Source: an uncultured Desulfovibrio sp.
GTDB taxonomy: Bacteria > Desulfobacterota > Desulfovibrionia > Desulfovibrionales > Desulfovibrionaceae
Length of the DNA: 14,825 bases
Assembly (NCBI GenBank): GCA_945871415.1
Contig: CAMBWG010000014.1
Coordinates: 1-14,825, forward strand
Direction: 5' to 3'
Below, piece after piece: positions 5,799 to 13,389 of this stretch (within the stretch, counting starts at the first letter, position 1; every line of letters starts with the position of its first letter). Both the position numbers and the translations under genes were made by a program. The notes under the pieces are model-generated. The model was not told the DNA's origin, ran no database searches, and was given only the letters and a program-made list of their open reading frames with translations.

Positions 5799-7715
5799 TT
5801 GGCAAAAAACCACGCTTTGCAGCAATGGCGGACGGAAGACTCCATCGAGCTTTACGGCATCCGCAACTGGGGTGCGGGCTACTTCAACGTCAATGACAAG
5901 GGCGATGTCGTCATCTGCCCCGACGGCCCGGAAGGCCCTCAGATCGCCATTACGGAAATCATCGCGGGGCTTCAGGAGCGCGGCTATGACATGCCCGTGC
6001 TTCTGCGGGTGGAAAATATTCTTGATTCCCGGATTTCCAGTTTGCACAAAGCGTTCCGCAAGGCCATTTCCGAGCTGAATTACCGCGGCCAGTATCGCGG
6101 CGTCTTTCCCATCAAGGTGAACCAGCAGCAGCAGGTCGTGGAAAAGATCGCCCAGTTCGGCGCGCAGTATCACCACGGTCTGGAAGTCGGCTCCAAGGCC
6201 GAGCTCATTGCCGCCGTGGCCATGATGCGCGATACCGAAGCCTGCCTCATCTGCAACGGTTATAAGGACGAGGAGTTCGTCGATCTCGGTCTTCAGGCCC
6301 AGCGACTGGGCTTCAATGTCTTCTTTGTGCTGGAAATGCCCAGCGAGCTGGAAATCGTGCTGGAGCGCAGCAAGGCGCTCGGCGTGCGTCCCAAAATCGG
6401 AGCCCGCGCCAAGCTGGCCGTCAAGGCGGGCGGGCACTGGACGGATTCCGGGGGCGAGCGCTCCACCTTCGGGCTTTCCGTGGCCCAGATTGTGGACGTG
6501 GTGGACACGCTCAAGGCCCACGACATGCTCGACTGCTTCCGCCTGCTCCACTACCATCTGGGATCGCAGATTTCCAATATCCGCGACATCCGCAAGGGCG
6601 TCATGGAAGGGGCGCGGCTGTACTGCGGGCTGGTCAAGGAAGGCGCGCCCATGGGCTACCTTGATCTTGGCGGCGGGCTGGCCGTGGACTATGACGGCAC
6701 GCACACCAACTACGTTTCCTCCCGCAACTATTCCGTCAGCGAATACTGCACGGACGTCATCGAAGCCGTCATGAGCATTCTGGATGCCGAGAATGTGGAA
6801 CACCCCCATATCATCACGGAATCCGGACGCGCCACGGTGGCCTATTATTCCGTGCTGCTGTTCAACATTCTGGATGTCAGCGTCGTGGAAGAGGTGCAGC
6901 TGCCGGAAGAACTGCCCGAAGGCACCCCGGAGCCTGTGCAGAACCTGCGGGAAGTGCTGAACTCCATCAGCTTGCGCAACCTGCAGGAATGCTACAACGA
7001 CGCCATCTATTACCGGGACGAAATGCGTCAGCTCTTCTCGGCCGGGCGGGTCAGCCTGCGGGAACGGACGCTGGCCGAGCGTTTCTTCTGGGCCATCATC
7101 ATGAAAATCGCGGAAGAAAAGCGCAAGCTCAAGAACGTTCCCCGCGATCTTCAGGACATCGACGTCAGCCTTGCCGACATTTATTACGGGAATTTCAGCG
7201 TATTTCAGTCCCTGCCGGACTCCTGGGCCATTGATCAGGTCTTCCCCATCATGCCCATTCACCGTCTGCACGAGTTCCCCTCGCGTCAGGGCATCATCTC
7301 GGACATCACCTGCGATTCCGACGGCCGGATTGATCAGTTCATCGATCCGCAGGGCATGAAGCCCACGCTCGATCTGCATCCCCTGCGGGAAGGCGAGGAA
7401 TATTACCTCGGCGTCTTCCTCGTGGGCGCGTATCAGGAGACTCTCGGCGATTTGCACAATCTGCTGGGCGACACCAACGTGGTGTCCATCCGCACCGATG
7501 CCGACGGCTCCTTTGAATATGTCCGCGAAATACGCGGCGACTCCGTCGGTGACATTCTGGGCTATGTGGAATACGAACCCCGGCGCATCGTCGAGGACCT
7601 GCGCTCCACGGCGGAACAGGCCGTGCGCTCCGGGCGCATCACCGCCAGCGAGCGTTTCTCCGTCCTGCAGGCCTTTGAAGACGGCCTGCGCGGCTACACC
7701 TATTTTGAACGTTGA
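5799..7715 (+). CDS. speA: Biosynthetic arginine decarboxylase, PLP-dependent
   Basis: SpeA converts L-arginine to agmatine and CO2, the first step of the agmatine route to putrescine and other polyamines. The protein of 638 residues has the alanine-racemase-type barrel with the PLP lysine in FPIKVNQ (K106), HYHLGSQ (H251), the glycine-rich phosphate site YLDLGGGLAVDYDG, ESGRA (E341) and the C-terminal-half catalytic cysteine in ITCDSDGRIDQF (C505). Length matches the roughly 630-660 usual for SpeA. I chose the TTG at 5799 because AGGAGG stands seven bases before it and the sequence from there (AKNHALQQWRTEDSIELYGI) looks like the family N-terminus. An in-frame ATG at 5721 would add an unlike arginine-rich stretch and lies at the predicted transcription start. 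It has its own promoter and terminator. Confidence 0.95.
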   Translation: MAKNHALQQWRTEDSIELYGIRNWGAGYFNVNDKGDVVICPDGPEGPQIAITEIIAGLQERGYDMPVLLRVENILDSRISSLHKAFRKAISELNYRGQYRGVFPIKVNQQQQVVEKIAQFGAQYHHGLEVGSKAELIAAVAMMRDTEACLICNGYKDEEFVDLGLQAQRLGFNVFFVLEMPSELEIVLERSKALGVRPKIGARAKLAVKAGGHWTDSGGERSTFGLSVAQIVDVVDTLKAHDMLDCFRLLHYHLGSQISNIRDIRKGVMEGARLYCGLVKEGAPMGYLDLGGGLAVDYDGTHTNYVSSRNYSVSEYCTDVIEAVMSILDAENVEHPHIITESGRATVAYYSVLLFNILDVSVVEEVQLPEELPEGTPEPVQNLREVLNSISLRNLQECYNDAIYYRDEMRQLFSAGRVSLRERTLAERFFWAIIMKIAEEKRKLKNVPRDLQDIDVSLADIYYGNFSVFQSLPDSWAIDQVFPIMPIHRLHEFPSRQGIISDITCDSDGRIDQFIDPQGMKPTLDLHPLREGEEYYLGVFLVGAYQETLGDLHNLLGDTNVVSIRTDADGSFEYVREIRGDSVGDILGYVEYEPRRIVEDLRSTAEQAVRSGRITASERFSVLQAFEDGLRGYTYFER

Positions 7716-7741
7716 TACAACGGCGCAGATAGCCGCCGCAG

Positions 7742-7774
7742 GGGAGGTATGCCTTCGGGCATGCCTCCCTTTTG
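7742..7774 (+). terminator. speA terminator with UUCG tetraloop
   Basis: Stem GGGAGGTATGCC (7742-7753) with GGCATGCCTCCC (7758-7769), one G-U pair, closed by the stable loop TTCG and followed by TTTTGTTTT. It lies 26 bp after the speA stop. Confidence 0.92.
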
Positions 7775-7823
7775 TTTTGATAGTAACCGCCGCGCGGGAC
7801 GAATACTTCCCACAGGTCAAGGC

Positions 7824-7916
7824 TAGAGCATTTTCAGTTTGAAATGCTTTGCATTTCAAACCATACGGCCTGTCGTTTCGCGGAAAAAGCGCGGTTTTTC
7901 CACTCACTTCTGGCCG
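7824..7916 (+). repeat. TAGAGC repeat family, half copy upstream of nikA
   Basis: It begins TAGAGCATTTTCAGTTTG and runs to about TTCTGGCCG. It is the reverse complement of the right part of the element at 9725-9874 (bases 9874 down to about 9780), with only a handful of differences. It contains the hairpin TTTGAAATGC-TTT-GCATTTCAAA and a second imperfect stem around GCGGAAAAAGCGCGGTTTTT. The second terminus is not recognisable, so it is truncated or diverged. Confidence 0.85.
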
Positions 7917-8024
7917 CGAACCGCCGCGCCGAAGCCTGCCCGGCAATACCGCTGCGGCATCGCAGCCTATGAAAAAAAACTATTTTGTTCTCTGCGGCGA
8001 CTATGGCAAGCTACCCTCTTAAGA

Positions 8025-8045
8025 AATAGAATTTGAAATTCAATT
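8025..8045. promoter_or_regulatory. Palindrome before nikA, candidate operator
   Basis: GAATTTGAAATTC (8029-8041) is a perfect palindrome around one central base. It extends to 21 bp (8025-8045) with a single mismatched pair. It ends just upstream of the nikA ribosome binding site, where a bound repressor would block expression. The size and odd symmetry recall Fur-family sites, but the regulator is unknown and no NikR consensus is apparent. Confidence 0.4.
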
Positions 8046-8059
8046 ATTGAGGAGGCATC

Positions 8060-9670
8060 ATGAAAACATCTCGTCTCGGGAAAAAACGTCCGCTGCACGC
8101 CCTGCTTCTGGCCTGCTGCATGGCGGGAAGCTCGCTTCTGCCCCTCTGGGCCGGGCAGGCACAGGCCGCCGGACAGGAGCCGGACACCCTGCGCTTTGTC
8201 AATTACCGGGATGTGCGCGACCTGAACCCGCATCTCTATGCCGGCGAGATGTACGCGCAGGAAATGATTTATGAAACGCTGGTAGATATCGGCCCGGACG
8301 GATACAGGCCCTGCCTGGCGGAAAGCTGGGAAATCTCTCCCGACGGCAAAGTCTATACTTTCAAAATCAGAAAGGGCGTCACCTTTACCGACGGCACGCC
8401 GTGCGACGCCTATGCCATTAAGGCAAACTTTGACGCCATCCTCGAAAACCGCGCCCGCCATACCTGGCTGGAAATGATGCATCTGCTGGAAAAGGTGGAC
8501 GCCCCCGACGCGCACACCTTCCGCATTTTCATGTCCCGGCCCTACTATCCCATGCTGACGGAACTGGGCGTGACGCGTCCCTTTGCCATGATATCTCCCA
8601 AGGCCATGAAGAACGGCTCCACCAAGGACGGCGTCAACGCCTTTATCGGCACAGGGCCCTACAAGCTGGTCAAGGTCGTCACCGACGAATACGCCGTCTT
8701 TGAGGCGAACGAAAACTACTGGGGCGAAAAGCCCCGCATCAGGCGCATTGTCGTCAAGGTCATTCCCGATAATCAGACCCGCATTCTGGCTCTGGAAAAG
8801 GGCGAGATCGATCTGATCTGGGGCAAGAACATGCTGGATGCCGACGCCCTGAACAAGTACCGGAACAGCGACGAGTTCGACATAGCCCTTTCCAAACCCA
8901 CCTCCACCCGCCAGATCGTGCTCAACGGCCAGAATCCCGTGCTGGCGGACATCAATGTGCGCAAGGCCCTGCAACATGCCACCAACCGCAAGGCCATTTC
9001 CCGGGGCGTCTTTCACGACACCGAACCGCCGGCCGATACGCTCTATGCCCGTTCCGTGCCGTACTGCGACATTGAGCTCGCGCCCTATGCCTACGATATG
9101 AAAAAAGCCGCCGCCCTGCTGGAAAAAGCGGGCTGGAAAATGGGCGACGACGGCGTGCGCGCAAAGGACGGACTCCGTATGGAACTGGGACTGCTCTACA
9201 ACAGCAACAGCGTCACGGAAAAGACCATTGCCGAATATCTGCAGCACGAGTACGGCAAACTGGGCATCAGGGTCAGCCTGCGCGGCGAGGAGGAGCAGTC
9301 CTACCGCGACAACATGAAGAACGGTCTGTTCGACATGATCTTCAATATCTGCTGGGGTATGCCCTATGATCCCCAGTCGTCCATGGCGGCCATGCGCCAG
9401 CGCGTCTACGGGGACTATGCGGCCCAGCTCGCCCTGCCGGACAAGAAGGAAATAGACGCCGCCATTACCGAGATTCTGTCCTCCACGGACGAAAAGCGGC
9501 GGCAGGAGCTGTTTACCTTTGCGCTCACGCATCTGCACGACGACGCCATCTATATTCCTCTGACCTACGAAACCAACAAGGCGCTTTTCTCTTCCCGTCT
9601 CAAGGGGGTGGGCTTTACCCAGACGCAATACGAAGTGCCGTTCTCCAAAATGTACTTTGAAAAACGGTAA
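8060..9670 (+). CDS. nikA: Nickel ABC transporter substrate-binding protein
   Basis: A 536-residue periplasmic binding protein of the peptide/nickel (SBP_bac_5) family. The signal peptide (KKRPLHALLLACCMAGS) probably ends at AQA-A (residue 36); LLAC at 16-19 leaves a lipoprotein possible. It follows E. coli NikA through DLNPHLY, ENRARHTWLEM, YYPMLTELGVTRPF, IGTGPY, ANENYWGEKPRIRRI and WGMPYDP. Counting against NikA, R97, W100, R137, W398 and Y402 are kept as R133, W136, R173, W432 and Y436, but the direct nickel ligand H416 is Y450. Nickel, probably as a small-molecule complex, is the likely substrate; another chelate or a peptide is possible. GAGGAGG precedes ATG 8060. A terminator and repeat separate it from nikB. 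Confidence 0.85.
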   Translation: MKTSRLGKKRPLHALLLACCMAGSSLLPLWAGQAQAAGQEPDTLRFVNYRDVRDLNPHLYAGEMYAQEMIYETLVDIGPDGYRPCLAESWEISPDGKVYTFKIRKGVTFTDGTPCDAYAIKANFDAILENRARHTWLEMMHLLEKVDAPDAHTFRIFMSRPYYPMLTELGVTRPFAMISPKAMKNGSTKDGVNAFIGTGPYKLVKVVTDEYAVFEANENYWGEKPRIRRIVVKVIPDNQTRILALEKGEIDLIWGKNMLDADALNKYRNSDEFDIALSKPTSTRQIVLNGQNPVLADINVRKALQHATNRKAISRGVFHDTEPPADTLYARSVPYCDIELAPYAYDMKKAAALLEKAGWKMGDDGVRAKDGLRMELGLLYNSNSVTEKTIAEYLQHEYGKLGIRVSLRGEEEQSYRDNMKNGLFDMIFNICWGMPYDPQSSMAAMRQRVYGDYAAQLALPDKKEIDAAITEILSSTDEKRRQELFTFALTHLHDDAIYIPLTYETNKALFSSRLKGVGFTQTQYEVPFSKMYFEKR

Positions 9671-9690
9671 AGGCCGTTCCGGTCTGCCCG

Positions 9691-9725
9691 CGCGGTCTGC
9701 CATTCCCACGGCAGGCCGCGTTTTT
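9691..9725 (+). terminator. Terminator directly after nikA
   Basis: Stem CGCGGTCTGCC (9691-9701) with GGCAGGCCGCG (9710-9720), one G-U pair, an eight-base loop and then TTTTT (9721-9725). It lies 20 bp past the nikA stop and inside the apparent nikABCDE unit. It probably lets only part of transcription reach nikB, or nikBCDE has its own start. Confidence 0.85.
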
Positions 9726-9874
9726 AGAGCGTTTCAACTTTGAAAAAGGTGAAACGCGAGGCGGCGGCACAGCGCCGCCCGGCCCAAAGTGAGCGGAAAA
9801 ACCGCGCTTTTTCCGCGAAATGACAGGCCGTATGGTTTGAAATGCGAAGAGCATTTCAAACTGAAAATGCTCTA
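9725..9874. repeat. TAGAGC repeat family, full 150-bp copy between nikA and nikB
   Basis: It begins TAGAGCGTTT and ends AAAATGCTCTA, so the ends are inverted repeats. Inside are four stems: GCGTTTCAACTT with AAGGTGAAACGC, GGCGGC with GCCGCC, GCGGAAAAA with TTTTTCCGC, and TTTGAAATGC with GCATTTCAAA (GAAGA loop). It carries no coding capacity of its own. The structure is that of a MITE or BIME. TA at both outer ends would fit TA-targeting IS630-type insertion, but this is inference. Confidence 0.8.
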
Positions 9875-9902
9875 AAGTTCCGCAACCTCTCGGGAACACG
9901 GC

Positions 9903-10844
9903 ATGAAAAACTACGTCATTATGCGCCTGCTGGCGACCGTCCCCCTGCTGCTGGGCATTTCCTTTCTCTGCTTCGTCTTTATCAACCTGATACCCTCGGA
10001 CCCCGCGGAAGTGGCGCTGCGCATCCGGCAGACGCCCGTCATCACCGAGGAGCTGATCGCGCAGACGCGCGCGGAACTGGGCCTCGATCAGCCCTTTCTC
10101 GTGCGCTATTTTCAGTGGCTCTGGGACTGTCTGCACTTTGATCTGGGGGTGAGCTACACCAACCCCGCCCGAACCGTGCTGGGAGAAATCGGCCGTTGCC
10201 TGCCCGCCACGCTGGAGCTGGCCGGTCTGTCACTTGTCTACGTCATCGTGCTGAGTCTGCCCATCGGCTTTCTGAGCGCCGTCTACAAGGACACCTGGTT
10301 TGACCGCATCATGCGCGGCTTTGTCTTTGCCACCACGGCCATGCCCGTCTACTGGGTCGGCCTGCTGCTGATCTGGCTGATAAGCATCAGGCTGGATCTG
10401 CTGCCCACCAGCGGCTACGGCAGCTTTGCCCATCTCATCCTGCCCGCATTCACCGTGGCGCTGAGCTACATTTCCACCTATATCCGTCTGATACGCAACA
10501 ACATGCTGGAAAACATGCGCGAGGACTACGTGCTCTACGCGCAGGCGCGCGGCCTGAAGCAGCGGGCCATCCTCGTGCGCCATATTCTGAAAAATTCCCT
10601 GCAATCCTGCGTGACGGCCATCGGCATGAGCATTCCCCAGCTCATCGCGGGCACCATCGTGGTGGAAAACGTCTTTGCCTGGCCGGGCGTAGGCCGTCTG
10701 TGCATCGCCTCCATCTTCAACCGGGATTACCCCGTCATTCAGGCCTACGTCCTTCTGGTGGGGGTGCTGTTCGTCTTTTTCAATCTTGCCTTCGATATCC
10801 TCCAGTATGCGGCGGATCCGCGCCTGAGAGAAAGGAAAGCCTGA
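9903..10844 (+). CDS. nikB: Nickel ABC transporter permease NikB
   Basis: A 313-residue inner-membrane permease of the DppB/NikB family. It has an N-terminal anchor helix (YVIMRLLATVPLLLGISFLCFVF), a periplasmic stretch with TRAELGLDQPFLVRYFQWL, and five further membrane segments. The EAA-type loop that meets the ATPases is YAQARGLKQRAILVRHILKN. The ending NVFAWPGVGRLCIASIFNRD followed by YPVIQAY closely matches E. coli NikB. It pairs with NikC to form the channel. The start at 9903 lacks a strong Shine-Dalgarno sequence, which would fit lower expression than nikA. Its TGA overlaps the nikC ATG (TGATG). Confidence 0.88.
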   Translation: MKNYVIMRLLATVPLLLGISFLCFVFINLIPSDPAEVALRIRQTPVITEELIAQTRAELGLDQPFLVRYFQWLWDCLHFDLGVSYTNPARTVLGEIGRCLPATLELAGLSLVYVIVLSLPIGFLSAVYKDTWFDRIMRGFVFATTAMPVYWVGLLLIWLISIRLDLLPTSGYGSFAHLILPAFTVALSYISTYIRLIRNNMLENMREDYVLYAQARGLKQRAILVRHILKNSLQSCVTAIGMSIPQLIAGTIVVENVFAWPGVGRLCIASIFNRDYPVIQAYVLLVGVLFVFFNLAFDILQYAADPRLRERKA

Positions 10845-11668
10845 TGCTGCAGCAACTTTTCAAAAATCCTATGGCGCTTCTCTGCATGGGCATACTGCTG
10901 TTCACGGCGCTGCTCGGCATCTTCGCCCCCTGGGTTGCGCCCAACGATCCCTATGCCAACGATATTCTCAACAAGTTTGCCGGGCCGTCATGGGACTATC
11001 CCCTCGGCACGGATCAGCTGGGGCGCTGCGTCTTTTCCCGCATGCTGTTCGGCATCCGCCCCACGCTCTTTCTTTCCCTGCTGACCATGCTCGGCACCAT
11101 CGGCCTCGGCGTGATCATGGGCATCACGGCCGGATATTTTCGCGGCGCGGTGGACGAAGTGATCATGCGCGTTGTGGACGTGATGCTGTCCTTTCCCAGC
11201 CAGATTATCATTCTGGCCGTGGTTGCCCTGCTGGGCGTGGATATCCGCAACGTGGTCATTGCCAGCATCTTCATCAAATGGGCCTGGTACGCCCGCATGA
11301 TCCGCACGGCGACCATCAAGTACACCAACATGAACTTTGTTCTGTTTTCGCGCAGCATCGGCTCCGGCAACTTCTATATTCTGACGCGCCACATGCTCCC
11401 CTGCATTGCGGCCGAACTGGCCGTGCTGGCCTCGCTGGATACGGGCTGGGCCATTCTCAATATTTCCACGCTGTCCTTCCTCGGGCTGGGCGTACAGGCG
11501 CCCGTGCCCGAATGGGGGGCCATGCTCAACGAGGCCAAGAACGTCATGATTTCCAATCCCGAACAGATGCTTGTGCCCGGCATTGCCGTTGTGGTGCTGG
11601 TCGGCGCCTGCAACATGCTGGGCGACTGCCTGCGCGACGCCCTTGATCCCAAGGCGGTGCGGCAATGA
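10844..11668 (+). CDS. nikC: Nickel ABC transporter permease NikC
   Basis: A 274-residue inner-membrane permease, partner of NikB. It begins MLQQLFKNPMALLCMGILLF and includes WDYPLGTDQLGRCVFSRML, the standard DppC/NikC motif. The EAA-type loop is FVLFSRSIGSGNFYILTRHM, and the C-terminal half has STLSFLGLGVQAPVPEWG. HWAWYARM in E. coli NikC is KWAWYARM here. The start at 10844 overlaps the nikB stop by one base and has AAAGGA upstream. An in-frame ATG at 10700 lies inside nikB and would put a hydrophilic leader before the first membrane helix, so I rejected it. It overlaps nikD by four bases. Confidence 0.9.
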   Translation: MLQQLFKNPMALLCMGILLFTALLGIFAPWVAPNDPYANDILNKFAGPSWDYPLGTDQLGRCVFSRMLFGIRPTLFLSLLTMLGTIGLGVIMGITAGYFRGAVDEVIMRVVDVMLSFPSQIIILAVVALLGVDIRNVVIASIFIKWAWYARMIRTATIKYTNMNFVLFSRSIGSGNFYILTRHMLPCIAAELAVLASLDTGWAILNISTLSFLGLGVQAPVPEWGAMLNEAKNVMISNPEQMLVPGIAVVVLVGACNMLGDCLRDALDPKAVRQ

Positions 11669-12495
11669 CGGCGGTGCTTGAAGTCAGAGACCTTACGGTA
11701 CGTTTTCGCAACGGGAAAAGGCTGACCAGCCTTGTGGAGGGCGTTTCCTTTGCCGTGCGGCGGGGCGGCTGCCTCGGCATTCTCGGCGAATCCGGCAGCG
11801 GTAAAAGCATGTCCTGCAAAGCCGTACTCGGCCTGCTGGACGACAACTTTCAGGTGGAAGGCAGCGCCCTGTTTGAAGGACGGCAGCTGCTGGGCGAGCA
11901 TCCCGAAGTCCTGCGCCGTCTGCGCGGCGGCCGGATCGGCGTTGTACTGCAAAATCCCATGTCCTGCTTTGATCCGCTCTACCGCATCGGAGAACAGATG
12001 GCCGAGACGCTCGCGGAGCACACCCGCCTCAGCCGGAACGACATACGCAAAAAATCGCTGGAAGTCCTCGAGCTTATGCGTATCCGCTCCCCGGAAGACG
12101 TGCTGCGAAAATATCCGCATCAGCTCAGCGGCGGCATGTTGCAGCGCGTGATGATCGGCCTTGCGCTGTCGCTGCGCCCGGCGCTGATCATTGCCGACGA
12201 GCCGACAACGGCCATCGACTCCATCAGCCAGTACTCCATCATGCAGGAATTTCTGCGTATCAAGCAGGCGGGAGAAACCGCCCTGATCTTCATTTCGCAC
12301 GATCTGGGCGTGCTTTCGCTCATTGCCGACGAAGTCATGGTCATGCACGGGGGAACGGCTGTGGAAAACGGCCCGGCGGCGCGGATTTTTGCCGAAGCGC
12401 AGGATGCCTACACCCGGCATCTCATCAGGCAGCACAAGGCCGTCATGAGCAAATTTCTTTCCGCCATACATCAACGCCCGGAGGTAGCGGCATGA
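11665..12495 (+). CDS. nikD: Nickel ABC transporter ATP-binding protein NikD
   Basis: A 276-residue cytoplasmic ATPase that, with NikE, powers nickel import. Walker A is GESGSGKS (41-48), the Q-loop is VVLQNPMSCFDPL, the ABC signature is LSGGMLQRV (154-162), Walker B ends IIADEPTT (D178, E179) and the switch histidine is H212 in FISHDLG. The SGGMLQR form and IIADEPTT are shared with E. coli NikD. The start overlaps the nikC stop (ATGA), and the nikE start overlaps its own stop in the same way, so the products are probably made in fixed ratio by translational coupling. Confidence 0.9.
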   Translation: MTAVLEVRDLTVRFRNGKRLTSLVEGVSFAVRRGGCLGILGESGSGKSMSCKAVLGLLDDNFQVEGSALFEGRQLLGEHPEVLRRLRGGRIGVVLQNPMSCFDPLYRIGEQMAETLAEHTRLSRNDIRKKSLEVLELMRIRSPEDVLRKYPHQLSGGMLQRVMIGLALSLRPALIIADEPTTAIDSISQYSIMQEFLRIKQAGETALIFISHDLGVLSLIADEVMVMHGGTAVENGPAARIFAEAQDAYTRHLIRQHKAVMSKFLSAIHQRPEVAA

Positions 12496-13364
12496 ATCCC
12501 GTACTTGTGGCCGGAGACATCAAAGTTTCCTTCCTGAAAGAAAATCAGAAACGGCTGTTCGGCCGGGAACGGCAGCAGGTGCTGCGGGGCGTCTCCCTGA
12601 CGCTGGCGGAAGGGGAATGCCTCGGCATCATCGGCGAATCCGGCAGCGGCAAAAGCACGCTGGGGCGGGTGCTGGCCGGTCTGCTCCCCCCGGAAAGCGG
12701 CGTGGTCTACATCAACGGCAAGAACCTCTACGGCAGGCACAGCGCCCATGACATGGCCGCCCTGCATCACAGTCTTTCCGTGGTGTTTCAGGATTACACA
12801 TCTTCGGCCAATCCCCGCTTCCGGGTGGAACATATCATCGGGGAATCCCTGCGGGCGCTGGAGCGCCTCGAAGGGCGCGCCATGAATCGTAAACGGCGCG
12901 TTGCCGAACTGCTGGAGCAGGTCGGCCTGCCCGCGTCCTATGCGTCCCGTTATCCGCACGAATTGAGCGGCGGGCAGTTGCAGCGCGTCTGCATTGCGCG
13001 CGCCATTGCCGTGAATCCCCGCGTGGTGCTGCTGGACGAAGCCGTCAGCTCGCTGGACGCCTCGACGCAGGTGCAGGTTATGGACCTGCTTATGGACCTG
13101 CGCGCCCGGCACGGGCTTTCCTACATCTTCATCACCCATGATCTGACAAGCATCACCTATTTCTGCGACAGGGTGCTGTTTTTCAACTGCGGCCGCGTCG
13201 TGGAGCAGGTCGATGACATGCGCCTGCTGTCCGCCATTCGCGATCCCTATGCGCGGCAGCTGCTGGATGCCGTCATGGGTATCGGCGTGGAACACGGCAG
13301 CGCCCGGCAAAGGCAGGCGTCTGTCCTCATGCGCCAGCCCGACGTTATAGGGGCTGCATCCTGA
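12492..13364 (+). CDS. nikE: Nickel ABC transporter ATP-binding protein NikE
   Basis: A 290-residue second ATPase of the importer. Walker A is GESGSGKS (48-55), the Q-loop FQDYTSSANPR, the signature LSGGQLQRV (158-166), Walker B VVLLDEAVSSLD (D182, E183) and the switch histidine H216 in FITHDL. The DEAVS wording, rather than the common DEPTS, is also found in E. coli NikE and supports the assignment. The last 25 or so residues (GVEHGSARQRQASVLMRQ onward) extend past the usual end and look unstructured. It overlaps nikD by four bases; a MATE gene follows after 25 bp. Confidence 0.9.
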   Translation: MNPVLVAGDIKVSFLKENQKRLFGRERQQVLRGVSLTLAEGECLGIIGESGSGKSTLGRVLAGLLPPESGVVYINGKNLYGRHSAHDMAALHHSLSVVFQDYTSSANPRFRVEHIIGESLRALERLEGRAMNRKRRVAELLEQVGLPASYASRYPHELSGGQLQRVCIARAIAVNPRVVLLDEAVSSLDASTQVQVMDLLMDLRARHGLSYIFITHDLTSITYFCDRVLFFNCGRVVEQVDDMRLLSAIRDPYARQLLDAVMGIGVEHGSARQRQASVLMRQPDVIGAAS

Positions 13365-13389
13365 GCGGATTCGAGGAGATAACGACGGC

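Larger units (their letters stand above)
7716..8059. other. Intergenic region between speA and nikA
   Basis: No gene is seen in these 344 bp. In order it holds the speA terminator, a half copy of the TAGAGC repeat (7824-7916), an A run (7972-7979) and a near-perfect palindrome just before the nikA ribosome binding site. A nikA promoter must lie here, but I could not pick a confident -35/-10 pair. I saw no GTGTTAC...GTAACAC NikR-type site. Confidence 0.6.

Noticed and set aside
5610..7946. 778-codon open frame on the minus strand
   Set aside because: It lies antisense over speA, which has all family motifs. The translation shows no recognisable domain and is a by-product of GC-rich codon use.
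7967..9709. 580-codon open frame on the minus strand
   Set aside because: It mirrors nikA and has no ribosome binding site or family motif. Its start region runs through the nikA terminator.
9842..10141. Short frames with FQTENAL-type peptides near the repeats
   Set aside because: The peptide is simply the translation of the TAGAGC repeat, seen at several copies in different frames; it is not evidence of a gene.
10700..10843. Upstream extension of nikC
   Set aside because: It lies wholly inside nikB. The ATG at 10844 overlaps the nikB stop, has AAAGGA upstream and gives the usual NikC N-terminus.
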